Of a stretch of 64,000 nt of DNA, positions 57,075-64,000 are shown one piece after another (the stretch's first letter is position 1; every line of letters begins with the position of its first letter). The DNA is taken from positions 62,001-126,000 of the forward strand of contig NZ_SPDV01000009.1 in the NCBI RefSeq assembly GCF_004564275.1, given 5' to 3'. Under the pieces are notes generated by a model. It made no database searches. It saw nothing but the letters and a program-made list of their open reading frames with translations, and had not been told where the DNA came from. The position numbers and the translations under genes are program-made. The stretch is from Sphingomonas parva (ex Maeng et al. 2020). GTDB lineage: Bacteria > Pseudomonadota > Alphaproteobacteria > Sphingomonadales > Sphingomonadaceae.

Positions 57075-58427
57075 ATGATCCGCCTCCGCCCGACGATTGC
57101 GCTGCCGCTCGCCTGCGTCGCCTGCGCGCCGACGCCGCAGCTCGCGATCGCACCGAACATCCTTTCTCAGGAGTGGCAACAGGCGCCGCCACCGTTGGCC
57201 GGAGAGGCTGCGGACTCGTGGGAGGATTTCGCATCGCCGGAGCTGGCCACACTCGTCGCCCAGGCGCGCGACAGGAACGTAGACATCGCCATCGCTCGCG
57301 CCCGCATCGTGCAGGCGCGAGGCGAGCTGAGGCTGGCGCGCGCAGCGGCCCTGCCAATGCTCTCCGCCAGTGCTGCTGGCTTGACGGGGGAGCGAAGCGG
57401 CGGCGGGACGGCAGGACCGTTGAACGACATCCTGTCCGTCGGCCCCGAGATCAGTTGGGAAGCCGACCTCTTCGGCGGCGCAGCGGCCGGCAGAAAGGCG
57501 GCGCGCGCGCGGCTCGCGGCGGCCGTCTTCGATCGTGACGCGATCGCCCTGCTCGTCGAGGCGGAGGTTGCGCGCGCCTTTTTCGATCATGCCGCGCTCG
57601 GCGATCGTATCGCTCTCGTCGATCGCTCGCTCGACAACGCGCGCGAGCTCGAGCGGATCATCCTCGTCCGGGTTCGAGAGGGCGCAGCGACGCAGGTCGA
57701 CGCGGGCCGCCAGAGCGTCGAGGTTCGGCGCATCGAAGCGCAGCGATCGGAGCTGGTCGAGGCCCGGCGTCACACGGCCAACGCGCTGGCCGCGCTCACC
57801 GGTGAGGAAGCGCCTCGCTTCGCCGCGCCGCGTGCCGCGCTCGGTGATCTGGTCTTGCCGTCCTTTGCCCCGGGTCAGCCGAGCGACCTGTTGCTCCGCC
57901 GGCCGGACGTGCGGGCCGCCGAGGCCCGCATCGCGGCAGCGGAAGGCAATGTCAGCCAGGCCCGCGCCGCCTTCCTGCCACGCCTGACCCTGTCGGGCAG
58001 CTCGATGATCGAGGCTGCAGCCGGCCCGGTGCAGCTGGTCACCACCCTCGGGGCAAATCTGCTTGCGCCGATCTTCGACGGTGGCCGGAACAAGGGACGG
58101 CTGCTCGTCGCGGAAGGGGCGCAGCACGAGGCGGTGGAGACGTACCGTGGTACCTTGCTCACCGCGCTGCGCGACGCAGAGGATGCGCTCGCCGCGTCCG
58201 AGGAAGCCGAGCGGCGGCGACAGCTTCTCGCCGCCACGCTGGAGGAGGCGCGGCGCACCGCCAGCCTGGCCAGGCGCCAGTTCGTGGAAGGGGCGGCGGA
58301 CCTCCAGACCGTGCTCGATGCCGAGAGGTCTTTGCTTGACGTCGAGCAGGAGCACGCCCTTGCCGTCCGCGATCGCCTGGCTGCGATCGTGACTCTGGTG
58401 ACCGCGATGGGCGGCTGGCCGGTCTGA
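57075..58427 (+). CDS. TolC/NodT-family outer-membrane efflux lipoprotein
   Basis: A 450-residue protein with a lipoprotein signal (MIRLRPTIALPLACVACAPTP, lipobox VAC). The two repeats of the outer-membrane efflux fold are visible: residues about 55-240 (SPELATLVAQARDRNVDIAIARARIVQARGELRLARAAALPMLSASAAGL) and about 260-450 (LLRRPDVRAAEARIAAAEGNVSQARAAFLPRLTLSGSSMIEAAAG). The end LDVEQEHALAVRDRLAAIVTLVTAMGGWPV is the family's usual closing helix and GGWP. It is divergent from the adaptor gene with 124 bases between, and provides the third part of the tripartite type I exporter. Confidence 0.92.
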   Translation: MIRLRPTIALPLACVACAPTPQLAIAPNILSQEWQQAPPPLAGEAADSWEDFASPELATLVAQARDRNVDIAIARARIVQARGELRLARAAALPMLSASAAGLTGERSGGGTAGPLNDILSVGPEISWEADLFGGAAAGRKAARARLAAAVFDRDAIALLVEAEVARAFFDHAALGDRIALVDRSLDNARELERIILVRVREGAATQVDAGRQSVEVRRIEAQRSELVEARRHTANALAALTGEEAPRFAAPRAALGDLVLPSFAPGQPSDLLLRRPDVRAAEARIAAAEGNVSQARAAFLPRLTLSGSSMIEAAAGPVQLVTTLGANLLAPIFDGGRNKGRLLVAEGAQHEAVETYRGTLLTALRDAEDALAASEEAERRRQLLAATLEEARRTASLARRQFVEGAADLQTVLDAERSLLDVEQEHALAVRDRLAAIVTLVTAMGGWPV

Positions 58428-58587
58428 AATCGGGCAAGCGCAATTCCCGGCTTTTTACCGCCACGTCGCTGAAAGCTTGGCACTAAAGTCCCTTACCTGC
58501 GTTAAGCAGGCAAGAAAGATCGGGCGTCAGACAGTCTGTCGCGTGGCTTTCCAAAACATATCGTAATCGAGTTGCTTGGAGTGGCTT

Positions 58588-59169
58588 ATGTTGCGCACGC
58601 CTGCGTGGGTCGTGCGGGGGACGGCCTTTGCTTTTGTTCTTTGTCTTGCGCCTTTGTCCGGGGTCTCGGCGCAGAGCTTGTCTGGAATCGAGCAAAGTCA
58701 GGCGCTCGATCCAGGCCGTTACGTCTGGCAGCCGGAACGCGCGGCCGACGGTCCAGTGGAGATCGTCGTCAGCCTGCCCCTCCAGCTCGCCTATGTCTAT
58801 CGCGGCGGAACGCTGATCGCGGTCTCGACCGTTTCGACGGGCAAACCGGGACATGAAACCCCGACCGGCACGTTCGAGATCCTCCAGAAAAAGCGCGATC
58901 ACCGATCCAATCTCTACAATGACGCGCCGATGCCGTTCATGCAGCGGCTGACGTGGGACGGGATCGCGCTCCACGCGGGCGCCAGTCCCGGCACCCCCGC
59001 CTCGCACGGCTGCGTCCGGCTGCCGCACGCCTTCGCGCAGAAGCTGTTCGGCATCACCCAGCTTGGTGCGTCCGTCCACATCATCGACGAAGCGCCATCG
59101 AGCCCTGAGGACGCGCTCGCCATGGTCGGCGGCGCATTGCCTTCGCTGGAGACGATCGGAACGCGCTGA
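58588..59169 (+). CDS. L,D-transpeptidase (YkuD family)
   Basis: A 193-residue protein with a signal peptide (VRGTAFAFVLCLAPLSGVSAQ). The catalytic domain has VEIVVSLPLQLAYVYRGGTLIAVSTVSTGKPGHETPTGTFEIL and the active-site box HAGASPGTPASHGCVRLPHAFAQKLF, with catalytic Cys in SHGCVR and the helper histidine. Enzymes of this kind make 3-3 crosslinks in peptidoglycan or attach lipoproteins. It follows the TolC-like gene by 160 bases on the same strand. It may just be a neighbour or may protect the cell wall from the peptide. Confidence 0.9.
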   Translation: MLRTPAWVVRGTAFAFVLCLAPLSGVSAQSLSGIEQSQALDPGRYVWQPERAADGPVEIVVSLPLQLAYVYRGGTLIAVSTVSTGKPGHETPTGTFEILQKKRDHRSNLYNDAPMPFMQRLTWDGIALHAGASPGTPASHGCVRLPHAFAQKLFGITQLGASVHIIDEAPSSPEDALAMVGGALPSLETIGTR

Positions 59170-59173
59170 GCGA

Positions 59174-60019
59174 TCAGCGTTGCTCGAGCAGGCAGGCGAG
59201 TCTCGGCGCGATCATCGGAACGTGGTTGCGGCCAACGACCACGAACGGCCGCTCGCCCGCTGCCGCCGCCTGGGCGAATTGCGCGGCCATGTGCCGGTTG
59301 CGGTTTGTGCTGTCGGCGCGATTGATCGCGGCGGCGAAGACTCCGCCGGTGACGCGATCGTCTGCGCTTGGCGAGAACCATGAAGCGTCGGCGCTTCTCC
59401 AGTCGCGTCCCGGCCAATAGCGCTCGGACGCGGCCTGGAGGCCGGCAATATCGGCGAAGGGTAGGGGGCTCGAAGCCGCGCCGGGCAGGGATGCCGCCCG
59501 TTGGAGCAGGCTGGTGACCTTGTCGTCGAGCGCCGCGCCGGAGAGGCCTTCCCTCTCGCGCAGCCGGGCCGCTTCCCTCAGCACCAAGAAGAGCAGGACC
59601 TGATCGGCTGGAAATTGGGCGAGCAACGCCTTGATCTGCTCGCTCGGCGAGGGCTCCAGCGATCGTGTCTTGATTCCCGCCTGCGTCGCCAGGAAGCGGA
59701 CATAGCCGGACTCGCCGGAGGTTCGGATCGCTTCCTCCGCGTTCGTGGCTGTCCCTCGGTCCGGTCCTTCGAAGAAGACCAATCCGGGTCGCGCGTCGCG
59801 GAATGCCGCCCTAATCCTCCCGAACTGCTCATGCGCGGGATCGCGCGAGTGGATCGCGCCGATGACGGTGAGCGTGTCCGAGTGGAAATCCCATTGCTGA
59901 TCGGGTGCCTCGCGCCAGGCTGCGTATTCCGCGACTGACGGGCAGCGGTCCACGAGGGGCGCCGCGGCTGGCACCGGAAGCAGAACCGCGGACGCGACGA
60001 ATTCGATCAGAAATGCCAT
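59174..60019 (-). CDS. TraB/GumN-like secreted protein
   Basis: A 281-residue protein with a signal peptide (MAFLIEFVASAVLLPVPAAA). The sequence TLTVIGAIHSRDPAHEQFGRIRAAFRDARPGLVFFEGPDRG and, at the end, RPFVVVGRNHVPMIAPRLACLLEQR match the two conserved blocks (GxxHxxxP and E; G-x-x-H) of the TraB/PrgY/GumN fold, whose erythromycin-esterase-like core uses His and Glu. The function in bacteria is poorly known. The promoter region has a strong 11-bp palindrome, so expression is likely repressed by an unseen regulator. Dodecin is upstream on the same strand. Confidence 0.7.
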   Translation of the reverse strand: MAFLIEFVASAVLLPVPAAAPLVDRCPSVAEYAAWREAPDQQWDFHSDTLTVIGAIHSRDPAHEQFGRIRAAFRDARPGLVFFEGPDRGTATNAEEAIRTSGESGYVRFLATQAGIKTRSLEPSPSEQIKALLAQFPADQVLLFLVLREAARLREREGLSGAALDDKVTSLLQRAASLPGAASSPLPFADIAGLQAASERYWPGRDWRSADASWFSPSADDRVTGGVFAAAINRADSTNRNRHMAAQFAQAAAAGERPFVVVGRNHVPMIAPRLACLLEQR

Positions 60020-60030
60020 GTCACCCCCTC

Positions 60031-60058
60031 CACTGTGTTACCAGCATAACACAGTGGC
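60031..60058. promoter_or_regulatory. strong operator-like palindrome upstream of the TraB-like gene
   Basis: CCACTGTGTTA and TAACACAGTGG form a perfect 11-bp inverted repeat with a 6-base spacer, 11 bases upstream of the start codon. On the reverse strand it contains TATGCT, a possible -10 element, so a repressor bound here would block the promoter. No regulator gene is adjacent. Confidence 0.75.
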
Positions 60059-60082
60059 TGAGAGACGGCAATGGTGTGCGCC

Positions 60083-60292
60083 TCAGCCGTCGAGCGTGAA
60101 GCCGATCCGCAGCGTCACCTGGTAATGGGCTACCCGCCCGTCTTCCACATGACCGCGCGTTTCCTTCACCTCGAACCACCTGATGTCGCGCAGGGTCGAT
60201 GCGGCCCGGGTGATCGCTTTCTCGATCGCGTCCTCGATGCCCGTCGTCGAGCTGCCGACGATCTCGACGATCTTGTAGACATTGTCGCTCAT
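60083..60292 (-). CDS. dodecin (flavin storage protein)
   Basis: A 69-residue protein that fits the dodecin family end to end: [65 protein letters not shown]. The tryptophan that stacks on the flavin is in DIRWFEV, and the glutamine in YQVTLRI is conserved. Dodecins form hollow dodecamers that bind riboflavin, FMN or lumichrome. The gene is a single small unit on the reverse strand, 63 bases from the TraB-like gene. Confidence 0.93.
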   Translation of the reverse strand: MSDNVYKIVEIVGSSTTGIEDAIEKAITRAASTLRDIRWFEVKETRGHVEDGRVAHYQVTLRIGFTLDG

Positions 60293-60397
60293 GGTCTTGC
60301 TCCATTGTTTTGCACGGCAACGGCCGGAGCGGGGGGATCGTTTCGCTTTTCACGCATCGGCGGCTAGACAGGGGGCGTTTTCCCTTGGAGAGACCGA

Positions 60398-62146
60398 ATG
60401 CCTCGCTTCGCCGTCGCCCTTGCCGCCGCCCTCGCCGTGTCCGTGCCTGTCGCGGCAGCCCCCTCCGACGATTTCCGCCAGCTGCTGACCGATCATTATG
60501 CCTGGCTGCTGAAGGAGAGCCCCACCTACGCCACCGCCCTGGGCGTTCGCGACTACGACGATCGTATCGAGGATCTCAGTCTCGCTGCCTCCGATCGGCG
60601 CGCTGCCGAGGCGGCGGCGTTTCTCGCGCGTCTGGAGAAGATCCCGGACGCGGGGCTCACCGCCCCGGAGCGGACGAGCCGCGCAATCCTCAGGCGCTCC
60701 CTCATGGAGACGGTCGAAGCGAACAGGTTCGGCCAGCGGACGATGCTGTTCACCACTTATGCCGGATGGCACCAGAACTTCGCCGGCATGGCCAGCGGAC
60801 TGCCGTTTCGGACCCGCCGCGATTTCGAGAGCTATCTCGCCCGTCTCGAGCAATATCCCCGGATGAACGACGAGGCGCTTGCCATCACGGGCGAGGCGGT
60901 TCGCGGCGGCTACGTTCTTCCCTGCTCGGTGCTCGCCAATAGCGAGAAGTCGATCACGGGTGTGATCGCTCAGGATCCGAAGCAGTCGCGCTTCTACGAG
61001 CCGTTCGCCGGCAGCCGTCCTGCCGATGTCGGCGAAGAGGAGTGGAGCGGCCTGCAGGCACGTGCGCAGCGCATCATTCGGGAGGTGCTGAACCCTGCTT
61101 ATGCGAAGCACGCTCAATTCTACCGGACCGTCTACGCGCCCCGCTGCGCTCGCTCCGACAGCATCTCGGCCCAGCCTGGTGGGCGTGATTATTATGCGTT
61201 TCGCGTGCGCCAGGAGACGACGACGGACCTGACGCCGGATGCAATCCACGCTTTGGGGCTCCGCGAGGCGACGCGGATCAATGCGGAGATGGACACGGTG
61301 GCCAGGCAGGCGGGCTTTGCCAGCCGCCAGGCGTTCATCCAGGATCTCAGGACCAATCCGGAATATTATGCGAAGACTCCCGAGGAGCTGATGCGGGCGA
61401 GCGCGCGCGTCACCAAGATGATCGACGGCAAGATGCCGGGTCTGTTCCGCACCCTGCCGCGCCTCCCCTATGGAATCCGCGAGATCCCCGCCGAGACCGC
61501 CGAAGGCACCACGACCGCTTACTACGGGCAGGGCGCGCCGGAGAGCGGCATCGCCGGCACCTATTATGTCAACACCTCGAAGCTCGATCAGCGCCCGTTC
61601 TGGGAGATACCAGCCCTGAGCCTTCATGAGGCGGTACCCGGCCATCATCATCAGATCGCCCTGCAGCAGGAGCTGGAGCTGCCGCCGTTCCGGCGCAACT
61701 TCACCTTCTTCACCGCCTTCACCGAAGGCTGGGGGCTTTATGCGGAGAGCCTGGGGGAGGAGATGGGCCTCTACGATACGCCGGCAAAGAAGATGGGGCA
61801 GCTCTCCTACCAAGCGTGGCGCGCAGCGCGGCTGGTGGTCGACACCGGCATTCATGCGAAGGGCTGGGACAAGGCCCGGGCTGTGGCGTTCATGCGCGAG
61901 AACACGGCCCTGTCCGACGCGAACATCGACGCCGAAGTGAACCGTTACATCAGCTGGCCCGGGCAGGCGCTCGGCTACAAGGTCGGCGAGCTCAAGATCA
62001 AGGAGCTGCGCGCGCGGGCGGAGAAGGCGCTTGGCGCCAGGTTCGACCTGCGCCGCTTCCACGACGCGGTGCTGCTCCAGGGCTCGGTACCGCTCGACGT
62101 GCTCGAGGCGCAGGTCGACGCCTGGATCGCAGCGGAGAAGGGCTGA
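60398..62146 (+). CDS. DUF885-family secreted zinc-type protein
   Basis: A 582-residue protein with a signal peptide (MPRFAVALAAALAVSVPVAAA). The metal site of the family is in ALSLHEAVPGHHHQIALQQE (HEAVPGHH), and later FTEGWGLYAESLGEEMGLYD supplies the next ligand. Other family blocks are DYYAFRVRQETTTDLTPDAIHALGLREATRI and YPRMNDEALAITGEAVRGGYVLP. DUF885 proteins are thought to be periplasmic carboxypeptidases or related zinc hydrolases. The length is as usual (about 580-600). It is an isolated gene. Confidence 0.88.
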   Translation: MPRFAVALAAALAVSVPVAAAPSDDFRQLLTDHYAWLLKESPTYATALGVRDYDDRIEDLSLAASDRRAAEAAAFLARLEKIPDAGLTAPERTSRAILRRSLMETVEANRFGQRTMLFTTYAGWHQNFAGMASGLPFRTRRDFESYLARLEQYPRMNDEALAITGEAVRGGYVLPCSVLANSEKSITGVIAQDPKQSRFYEPFAGSRPADVGEEEWSGLQARAQRIIREVLNPAYAKHAQFYRTVYAPRCARSDSISAQPGGRDYYAFRVRQETTTDLTPDAIHALGLREATRINAEMDTVARQAGFASRQAFIQDLRTNPEYYAKTPEELMRASARVTKMIDGKMPGLFRTLPRLPYGIREIPAETAEGTTTAYYGQGAPESGIAGTYYVNTSKLDQRPFWEIPALSLHEAVPGHHHQIALQQELELPPFRRNFTFFTAFTEGWGLYAESLGEEMGLYDTPAKKMGQLSYQAWRAARLVVDTGIHAKGWDKARAVAFMRENTALSDANIDAEVNRYISWPGQALGYKVGELKIKELRARAEKALGARFDLRRFHDAVLLQGSVPLDVLEAQVDAWIAAEKG

Positions 62147-62159
62147 TGCCTCCCGGTCG

Positions 62160-62558
62160 CTAGTCGGGCTGGCTGGAATCGGGCTGGCGGCGGTCGGAGC
62201 GCCAGGCGCGCATCATCTCGGCCCAGCATCCGCTGGCGCCGCCGGGACCGGTCGTCGAGCAGCTCTGAATGCCGCCCCGGCCGACATATTCGAGGCTCTC
62301 GGCCTTGGCAGCCCAGCTCGTGCTCTCGGGATCGTCCGCCGTCACCTCGTCGCGAAGCTCCCGCGGGACGCGATAGCGCTCGCCGTCGGGCCGGCGGGCG
62401 CAGACGACGATTTCTCCGTCAGGTCCCTGGGGGCAGGGATCGCTGCCGTAGACGACGACGCGGCTGATCCGCTCCCTCGAATTCGTCTGAGCCTGTGCGG
62501 GCGCAAGGAGCGCCAGCGCGGCGGTTCCGGCGGCGATGGCGGACAGGGCAGCTTTCAT
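62160..62558 (-). CDS. small secreted protein, paralogue of the next gene
   Basis: A 132-residue protein with signal peptide (MKAALSAIAAGTAALALLAPAQA). The conserved core RVVVYGSDPCPQGPDGEIVVCARRPDGERYRVP and ESLEYVGRGGIQSCSTTGPGGASGCWAEMMRAW carries four cysteines that likely pair. The same pattern occurs in the gene at 62671-63150. The family is widespread in sphingomonads (periplasmic, CxxxxxE[IV]xVCAR motif) and has no known function. Confidence 0.8.
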   Translation of the reverse strand: MKAALSAIAAGTAALALLAPAQAQTNSRERISRVVVYGSDPCPQGPDGEIVVCARRPDGERYRVPRELRDEVTADDPESTSWAAKAESLEYVGRGGIQSCSTTGPGGASGCWAEMMRAWRSDRRQPDSSQPD

Positions 62559-62670
62559 CTTCGCTTCCTCCTCGAGCCGGCGCCGCAAAGGCCGGCTCCT
62601 CAAGGTTGGTGCTCGATGAAAAGACCCGCAGGGGCTGCCCTTGGTTCCCGCCTCGCCGGCGGCTCGTCCC

Positions 62671-63150
62671 TTAGCGGCGGTTGTCCGCCTGTTCCGCCTC
62701 GACTGCGGCGGCATCGGCGTCGATGCGGCCAAGCCGCTCCTGCCGCGCTTCCTCGATCAGCCGGTTCCAGTTGACCGAGTCTCGCGTCGCACGCTCGGCC
62801 CGGGCCTGCCGAACCAGGTCGTTGAAGCAGCCGATCATGCCGCCGGGTCCGCTGGTCGAGCAGCTGCCGATGCCGCTGCGCCCGACATATTGCAGCTCGC
62901 TGGCGCGGACCGCCCAGGCGTCGTTGGCCGGATCATTGGGATTGCCGCGAAGGGCCTCGGGGATCCGAAAGCGCTCGCCCTCGGATTTGCGGGCACAGAC
63001 GGTGATTTCTTGATCGGTACTCGGCGGGCAGGGGTCGTCGCCATAGACGATCAGCTGGTTGATCCTTTCGCCGCCGGGCGCAGCTGGCTGGGCGGCGGCG
63101 GGAGCGGTGAAGGCGGCGAGCGCGCCGGCGGCGATGACCAGATATTTCAT
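62671..63150 (-). CDS. small secreted protein, paralogue of the previous gene
   Basis: A 159-residue protein with signal peptide (MKYLVIAAGALAAFTAPAAAQ). The core INQLIVYGDDPCPPSTDQEITVCARKSEGERFRIPEALRG and ASELQYVGRSGIGSCSTSGPGGMIGCFNDLVRQARAERATRD matches the neighbouring protein, with a longer C-terminal helix (EARQERLGRIDADAAAVEAEQADN). The two genes lie in tandem on one strand and are a duplication. Start at ATG 63150, one base before the Coq7 gene ends. Confidence 0.8.
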   Translation of the reverse strand: MKYLVIAAGALAAFTAPAAAQPAAPGGERINQLIVYGDDPCPPSTDQEITVCARKSEGERFRIPEALRGNPNDPANDAWAVRASELQYVGRSGIGSCSTSGPGGMIGCFNDLVRQARAERATRDSVNWNRLIEEARQERLGRIDADAAAVEAEQADNRR

Positions 63151-63151
63151 C

Positions 63152-63727
63152 TCAGATCCTCTTGGAGAGTTCGATCGCCGCGCGGCACCCGGCGCGGATG
63201 AGGCCAGACAGTATTGGGTAGCCGAAGGTTTCCTCGGCACCGGCTGCGATGGCTGTGTCGCGGTGCTCGAGCTCTTCGGCCTGGAACTCACGAATCGTCC
63301 CGGCAAGGTCGGGATCGTCGACACCCAGGCTGCGGACCTGGTCCTCATAATGCTTGTCGATTTCGGTCTCCACCGCGGCGGTGCAGGCCATGGCGGCGCT
63401 CGGCCCGAGCAAGGCCGTGGCGGCACCGAGGGCGTGACCGGCGACGTTCCAGAACGGCTGGACAAGGGTGGGGCGCACGCCGCGATCGACCACCATCTCG
63501 TCGAAATGGCGCAGATGCCGCTCCTCCTGGCTCTGCATGCGGGCGATCACGCGGGCGGCAGGGTGGCGGCTGCCGAGGACGGCGAGCTGGCCGGCATAGA
63601 TGCGGGTGGCGCCATATTCCCCCGCCTGATCCACGCGTACCATCGAACGGATGTCGGGCCGCGGATCGCCGGGGCGCCAGCGCGGCCGAATCGCCATGCT
63701 CGTCTGGTCGGCTCGCTCGTCGGTCAT
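63152..63727 (-). CDS. coq7: 3-demethoxyubiquinol 3-hydroxylase (Coq7/UbiF-type)
   Basis: A 191-residue di-iron protein. The four-helix bundle has MVRVDQAGEYGATRIYAGQLAVL (E ligand), RMQSQEERHLRHFDEMVV (ExxH), TAAVETEIDKHYEDQVRSL (E) and REFQAEELEHRDTAI (ExxH). These are the two EXnExxH sets of Coq7. The enzyme makes the last ring hydroxylation in ubiquinone synthesis, complementing UbiG at 41.8 kb. Its start overlaps the stop of the upstream dsbB gene by four bases. Confidence 0.93.
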   Translation of the reverse strand: MTDERADQTSMAIRPRWRPGDPRPDIRSMVRVDQAGEYGATRIYAGQLAVLGSRHPAARVIARMQSQEERHLRHFDEMVVDRGVRPTLVQPFWNVAGHALGAATALLGPSAAMACTAAVETEIDKHYEDQVRSLGVDDPDLAGTIREFQAEELEHRDTAIAAGAEETFGYPILSGLIRAGCRAAIELSKRI

Positions 63728-64000
63728 GCGCTCCTCTTCGGCTTGCGGAGACTCAGCCACAGGATCACCAGACCGAACCCGATCGAAAAGATCGCGTTCC
63801 ATCCTGCCATGGAAATGCCGAGGAACTCGAACTGGACCTGATCGCAGCGGACGAGCGGTGCGCTGAGGATGCTCTTCAGCAGGTCTTCGGCGGAGCCTGT
63901 GGCCGTGCTCGTGCACTGGGTGAAGCCTTCGAAGATGCCCGCTTCGACACCGGCGTGATAGGCGCCGATGCCGCCACTCGTCAGAATTCCGAGCGCGGAC
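63724..64000 (-). CDS. dsbB: disulfide bond formation protein B (partial, N-terminus outside window)
   Basis: The last 91 codons of a DsbB-type membrane protein are visible on the reverse strand, up to the TGA that overlaps the Coq7 start. GIGAYHAGVEAGIFEGFTQC holds the first cysteine of the second periplasmic loop, and LSAPLVRCDQVQFEFLGISMAGWNAIFS the second, as in DsbB of alphaproteobacteria. The last transmembrane helix (AIFSIGFGLVILWLSL) is followed by a basic tail. It re-oxidises DsbA with quinone; the start lies beyond base 64000. Confidence 0.85.
   Translation of the reverse strand, partial: SALGILTSGGIGAYHAGVEAGIFEGFTQCTSTATGSAEDLLKSILSAPLVRCDQVQFEFLGISMAGWNAIFSIGFGLVILWLSLRKPKRSA

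Overview
The window is high-GC DNA from an alphaproteobacterium, most likely a member of the Sphingomonadales (Sphingomonas in the broad sense). The evidence is a MucR/Ros regulator, UbiG and a Coq7-type hydroxylase, an NDUFA9-like protein, a RodZ-like protein, a PtsP of the nitrogen-PTS type, a lysC/lysA pair, and many small secreted or membrane proteins of the kind that crowd sphingomonad genomes. No 16S rRNA, plasmid gene or CRISPR array is present, so the genus is an inference.

Left part (about 0.5-11.1 kb): a tailed-phage structural module read rightwards. It runs from a head-completion-type protein through an adaptor, tail fibre, glycosyltransferase, tail hub and several coupled virion-type proteins to a 569-residue protein with QFNAG repeats and a 715-residue internal-virion-like protein. 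No terminase, portal, capsid, integrase or lysis gene is visible, and a host-type FixJ response regulator lies just to the left. It is therefore either a remnant or the end of a larger element that continues outside the window.

Middle (11.1-46 kb): ordinary chromosome. It holds small lipoproteins, a soxR gene with a recognisable SoxR operator facing a VOC protein, a peroxiredoxin, tRNA-Val, an XRE regulator with palindromes upstream, a glutathione transferase, an OsmC protein, an SMP-30 lactonase, mucR with a strong terminator, an HI0933-type flavoprotein, a carboxylesterase, tilS, cpoB, a rodZ-like gene, ptsP, a nitronate monooxygenase, lysC, lysA, ubiG, a second glutathione transferase, uppP, an NDUFA9-like gene and tRNA-Leu. 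One small gene near 14 kb appears frameshifted.

Right part (46-64 kb): a TPR-GGDEF-EAL membrane protein, then the most interesting region (48.9-58.4 kb). An S8 autotransporter protease carries six GDVIQPF repeats. Beside it lies a 58-residue peptide gene with a double-glycine leader and a very cationic core made of KGSKS repeats with three cysteines. A protein with a ParB/sulfiredoxin-like motif follows. After it come a C39-peptidase ABC transporter, an HlyD-type adaptor and, divergently, a TolC/NodT-type outer-membrane lipoprotein. Together these look like a complete type I secretion and maturation system for a microcin-like peptide that I do not recognise. The window ends with an L,D-transpeptidase, a TraB/GumN-like protein under a strong palindrome, dodecin, a DUF885 metalloprotease, two tandem paralogous secreted proteins, a Coq7-like hydroxylase and the end of dsbB.
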